Of a stretch of 8,097 nt of DNA, positions 8,096-8,097 are shown piece after piece. The position numbers were made by a program, and so were the translations under genes. The notes beneath the pieces are model-generated. The model did no database searches and was not told the origin of the DNA. It worked only from the letters and a program-made list of their open reading frames with translations. Numbering within the stretch: the stretch's first letter is position 1; every line of letters starts with the position of its first letter. The DNA comes from Alphaproteobacteria bacterium (GTDB lineage Bacteria > Pseudomonadota > Alphaproteobacteria > Geminicoccales > Geminicoccaceae), in NCBI GenBank assembly GCA_026984595.1, contig JALSRW010000537.1:1-8097 (forward strand). Reading direction: 5' to 3'.

Positions 8096-8097
8096 GC

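Overview
The window is GC-rich, gene-dense bacterial DNA with short intergenic gaps and strong GGAGG-type ribosome binding sites. Codon use and protein style suggest an alphaproteobacterium (Rhizobiales or Rhodospirillales-like). That is inference, because no marker gene is present. I see no rRNA, tRNA, mobile element, CRISPR array or long repeat.

Right to left on the minus strand runs one operon whose promoter lies beyond the right edge. In transcription order it encodes a D-2-hydroxyacid dehydrogenase (8095-7016, N-terminus cut by the edge), a periplasmic sugar-binding protein (7019-5589), a MalF-type permease (5533-4601), a MalG-type permease (4604-3783) and a large protein that I recognise as a D-apionate lactonase (ApnL)-like enzyme (3750-1762). 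Two junctions are ATGA overlaps (dehydrogenase/binding protein, and MalF/MalG). A perfect 14-bp stem-loop sits 6 nt after the binding-protein stop codon.

The left part holds a divergent pair. The MalK/UgpC-type ABC ATPase (627-1724, plus) runs convergently towards the lactonase gene with a 37-bp gap. A zinc-dependent medium-chain alcohol/polyol dehydrogenase (495 down to 1, minus, C-terminus cut by the left edge) runs the other way. The 131-bp gap between them carries back-to-back promoter-like hexamers and a nested inverted repeat that could be a shared operator.

Together this reads as an uptake-and-oxidation locus for a sugar or sugar acid. A CUT1-family ABC transporter (binding protein, two permeases, ATPase encoded separately) imports the substrate. 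A dehydrogenase could oxidise it to a lactone, the ApnL-like enzyme would open the lactone to the aldonate, and the 2-hydroxyacid dehydrogenase could act on that acid or on a later oxoacid. The branched-chain sugar D-apiose and its acid D-apionate are the best guess at substrate. The Gfo/Idh/MocA-type apiose dehydrogenase (ApsD), ApnO and the Oia enzymes of the known pathway are not in the window. Either they lie outside it or this is a variant route.
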